A stretch of DNA of 64,000 nucleotides from positions 186,001 to 250,000 of the forward strand of contig NZ_WQCA01000002.1 of the NCBI RefSeq assembly GCF_013032445.1. Reading direction: 5' to 3'. The notes under the pieces are model-generated. The model saw only the letters and a program-made list of their open reading frames with translations. It did no database searches and was not told the DNA's origin. A program made the translations under genes and the position numbers. Shown one piece after another: positions 61,716 through 64,000 of this stretch. Every line of letters starts with the position of its first letter. The stretch's first letter is position 1. Source of the stretch: Ruegeria arenilitoris (lineage in GTDB: Bacteria; Pseudomonadota; Alphaproteobacteria; Rhodobacterales; Rhodobacteraceae).

Positions 61716-63167
61716 CTACCCATGGAAAGCCGCCACGGTTTTCAGCTGTGAAAACCCGTAAAGCGCCTCAAATCCCTTTTCGCGGCCATGACCTGACTTG
61801 CCGACTCCGCCGAACGGCAGTTCCACTCCGCCACCCGCGCCGTAATTGTTAATGAACACCTGACCCGAGCGCAGCCTTTTTGCCAGCCGCATCTGCCGCG
61901 CACCATCGCGGGTCCAGATACTGGCAACCAGCCCGTAATCGGTGCTGTTGGCGATGTGAACCGCCTCTTCCTCGGTGTCGAAGGGGATCAGAACCTGAAC
62001 CGGGCCGAAAATCTCGTCGCGGGCCAGCACGTGATCCGGGGGGACATCGGCAAACAAGGTGGGCCGGACATAGGCCCCCTGCTCCGGCGCGTTGTCAACG
62101 ACCCGCCCCTGCCCTGCGATGCTCAGATCAGAGCCCTTGGCCAGAAACCCGGTCACAATCTCTTTCTGCCGGGCCGAGATCAGGGGGCCGACCCGCAGAT
62201 CCTCTGACGCCGGACCAACGGTCAGATCGGCATAGGCCGCTGCCATGCGGGTTTTGACCCGCTCATACACCTCACGCTGCACCAGAATGCGGGACGAGGC
62301 CGAGCAAGTCTGTCCCGCGTTCTGAATGCCTGCATTCACCAGAAACGGCAGCGCGGCGTCCAGATCGGCATCGTCAAACACCAGTTGCGGGGATTTGCCG
62401 CCCAACTCCAGCGTCACTGGCACCACGTTGCGCCCCGCCGCCTGCTGCACCAGTGCACCGGTGGCAACCGACCCCGTGAACGAGATATGGTCAACACCCG
62501 GATGTCCGGACAGTGCCGCCCCGGCCTCGGCCCCCAGACCCGGCACCACATTCAACGCGCCCGCAGGCAAACCGGCTTCCTGCGCCAAGTGGGCGAATGC
62601 GAGCGCGGTCAGGCAGGCTTCTTCCGCAGGTTTCAATACGCAGGCATTGCCCATCGCCAGCGCAGCCCCGACCGAGCGCCCGATGATCTGCATCGGGTAG
62701 TTCCACGGTACGATGTGGCCCGTCACCCCGTGCGGCTCGCGCAGAGTATAGACGGTGTAGCCGTCCAGATAGGGGATGGTCTCGCCCATCACCTTGTCGG
62801 CAGCCCCGCCGTAGAACTCGCAATACCGTGCCAGGGCCACTGCGTCGGCGCGCGCCTGTGTCAGCGGTTTGCCCACGTCAATCGCTTCGATATGCGCCAG
62901 ATCGTCCACCCTTTCCAGCACCAACTGGCCCAGTCGGGTCAGGATACGGCCCCGCTCCAGCGCGGTCTTGCGCCCCCAGTCGCCCTGCAGCGCGGCCTGA
63001 GCGGCCTGCACGGCAGCGTCGATATCCACCACACCCCCGCGCGCAATCCGGCAAATCTCGGAGCCGTCCGAGGGGTTGATCAACGGAATATCCGCCTGAG
63101 ATGCGGGACTGACCCATTTGCCGCCAATCAGACACAGGCCGGGATTGAACCAGAGGGGATTGGACAT
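61716..63167 (-). CDS. NAD(P)-dependent aldehyde dehydrogenase (second copy)
   Basis: A 483-aa aldehyde dehydrogenase. The catalytic Glu in VTLELGGKSPQ and Cys in NAGQTCSASSRILV are intact, and the C-terminal FINNYGAGGGVELPFGGVGKSG differs from BetB's. It starts behind AAGGAGG. Upstream, on the same strand, is the ABC ATPase, 32 bp away, so it may be part of a peptide or polyamine-type catabolic operon; the substrate is undetermined. Confidence 0.94.
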   Translation of the reverse strand: MSNPLWFNPGLCLIGGKWVSPASQADIPLINPSDGSEICRIARGGVVDIDAAVQAAQAALQGDWGRKTALERGRILTRLGQLVLERVDDLAHIEAIDVGKPLTQARADAVALARYCEFYGGAADKVMGETIPYLDGYTVYTLREPHGVTGHIVPWNYPMQIIGRSVGAALAMGNACVLKPAEEACLTALAFAHLAQEAGLPAGALNVVPGLGAEAGAALSGHPGVDHISFTGSVATGALVQQAAGRNVVPVTLELGGKSPQLVFDDADLDAALPFLVNAGIQNAGQTCSASSRILVQREVYERVKTRMAAAYADLTVGPASEDLRVGPLISARQKEIVTGFLAKGSDLSIAGQGRVVDNAPEQGAYVRPTLFADVPPDHVLARDEIFGPVQVLIPFDTEEEAVHIANSTDYGLVASIWTRDGARQMRLAKRLRSGQVFINNYGAGGGVELPFGGVGKSGHGREKGFEALYGFSQLKTVAAFHG

Positions 63168-63199
63168 TTTGGCCTCCTTTCAGGCTCTAACAATGGGTT

Positions 63200-64000
63200 T
63201 TATGCGACGCTCATGCCAATATCTGGCAGGACGGGCGCAGCTTCGATCAGGGTTTGGGTGTAAGAGTGCTGCGGGTTGGTAAATACCTGTTCGGTTTCGC
63301 CCTGTTCGACGATCCGGCCCGCCTGCATCACCATCACCCGGTCGGTGATGGTGCGCACTACGCTCAAGTCGTGGCTTATGAACAGATAGGTCAGGTCGTA
63401 GGCTTCACAGAGCTCGGCCAGCAAATCAAGTATCTGCGCCCGGACCGAGACGTCCAGCGCCGAGACCGCCTCATCGAACAGGATCAGTTCGGGGCGGATG
63501 ATCAACGCGCGGGCGATGGCGATGCGTTGCCGCTGCCCGCCCGAGAATTCATGGATGTATTTACCCGCATCGTCGGGACCAAGACCCACAGCAGTCAGCA
63601 TCTCGGCAATCCGGTCCTGACGATCCGACCCGGTGGGCGGCGTCTCCAGCAGGTGAAACGGTTCAGTGATCAGGCGGGCGACACGGTGGCGCGGGTTGAA
63701 GCTGCCATAGGGGTCCTGAAACACAACCTGCATCTTGCGGCGCACCACCGGGTTCGGCCTGTGGTCCGAGAAAACCGGTTGGCCGTCCAGACGGATGTCG
63801 CCGCTTTGGACCTCTTCTAGCCCTATAATTGCCCGTGTTAGGGTCGATTTTCCGCATCCGGATTCACCTACCAGCCCCAATCGCTCCCCCTTATTGAGGG
63901 TAAAGCTGACCTCGTCCACCGCGCGGTGATGCCCTGGCGTGCCGAACAGGCCCTTGCGGGGCAGACGGTAGTCGCGGGTGACCTGTGTCACCTCCAGCAG
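63200..64000 (-). CDS. Oligopeptide/dipeptide ABC transporter ATP-binding protein (5' end beyond window)
   Basis: At least 266 codons are present; the frame is open up to the right edge (LLEVTQVTRDYRLPR precedes the possible GTG start at 63991), so the true start is outside. Walker A GESGCGKST, signature EFSGGQRQRIAIARALIIRPEL, Walker B LILFDEAVSALDVSVR, and the C-terminal ...VFTNPQHSYTQTL are characteristic of OppF/DppF-type ATPases. The transporter's permeases and binding protein lie to the right. The following gene is an aldehyde dehydrogenase, suggesting linked uptake and oxidation. Confidence 0.93.
   Translation of the reverse strand: MLEVTQVTRDYRLPRKGLFGTPGHHRAVDEVSFTLNKGERLGLVGESGCGKSTLTRAIIGLEEVQSGDIRLDGQPVFSDHRPNPVVRRKMQVVFQDPYGSFNPRHRVARLITEPFHLLETPPTGSDRQDRIAEMLTAVGLGPDDAGKYIHEFSGGQRQRIAIARALIIRPELILFDEAVSALDVSVRAQILDLLAELCEAYDLTYLFISHDLSVVRTITDRVMVMQAGRIVEQGETEQVFTNPQHSYTQTLIEAAPVLPDIGMSVA

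Overview
The window looks like chromosomal DNA from a marine alphaproteobacterium of the Rhodobacterales (Roseobacter group, Ruegeria/Phaeobacter-like). The basis is dense GC-rich coding with many 4-bp ATGA/GTGA overlaps, a VPLPA-CTERM protein, betaine-oxidation genes, a roseobacter-type flagellar block and an alphaproteobacterial-type LexA box (GTTC-N7-GTTC). I see no rRNA, tRNA, insertion sequence, prophage or CRISPR array. The organism assignment is inference from gene content; no species can be named.

Layout. 1-5.6 kb: end of an MFS transporter, a BCCT osmolyte transporter, pnp with its terminator, and two small enzymes or domains of unknown role. 6-12 kb: an outer-membrane beta-barrel protein, 1-Cys peroxiredoxin and aldehyde dehydrogenase genes diverging around a 16-bp perfect palindrome, an Ada-like DNA repair protein, nth and a PfkB sugar/adenosine kinase. 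12-16 kb (more accessory in character): a VPLPA-CTERM surface protein, a radical SAM/DUF547 lipoprotein pair and a NYN-domain protein. 16-31 kb: rppH, fadH, a LysE exporter with a start-codon hairpin, LysR, SDR, an OmpA/AhpD-like/GNAT/CinA-like run, sfsA, a TPR-sulfotransferase, map, a probable unlisted 59-aa gene, HAD, rsmD and a flavin reductase. 31-37 kb: peroxiredoxin, three small secreted proteins, phhB, a GNAT-like protein, GDPD, RidA and mlaA-mlaC. 37-43.5 kb: a GtsABC/MalK-like sugar ABC transporter diverging from an OmpR-type two-component system. 43.5-51.6 kb: flagellar genes in two divergent operons (fliF-fliH-fliN-fliP; fliL-unknown-motE-like-motA-unknown). 51.6-57.1 kb: PrpD family, a dimethylglycine/sarcosine dehydrogenase-like protein and betB with a candidate operator. 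57-64 kb: a small duplicated-repeat protein behind a LexA box, a K+ channel, trhO, pncA, pncB, a second aldehyde dehydrogenase and a truncated oligopeptide-type ABC ATPase.

Functional themes: betaine uptake and oxidation (BCCT, betB, DMGDH-like); NAD salvage (pncA + pncB turn nicotinamide into nicotinate mononucleotide); peroxide defence (three thiol peroxidase-like proteins); DNA/RNA maintenance (nth, Ada-like, pnp, rppH, rsmD, trhO); and swimming motility. The most interesting leads are (1) a perfect GTTC-N7-GTTC box directly upstream of a 109-aa protein built of two gapless 39-residue repeats, (2) two undescribed proteins in the flagellar motor operon, (3) the radical SAM/DUF547 lipoprotein pair, and (4) several leader hairpins and palindromes placed on ribosome-binding sites or between divergent genes.
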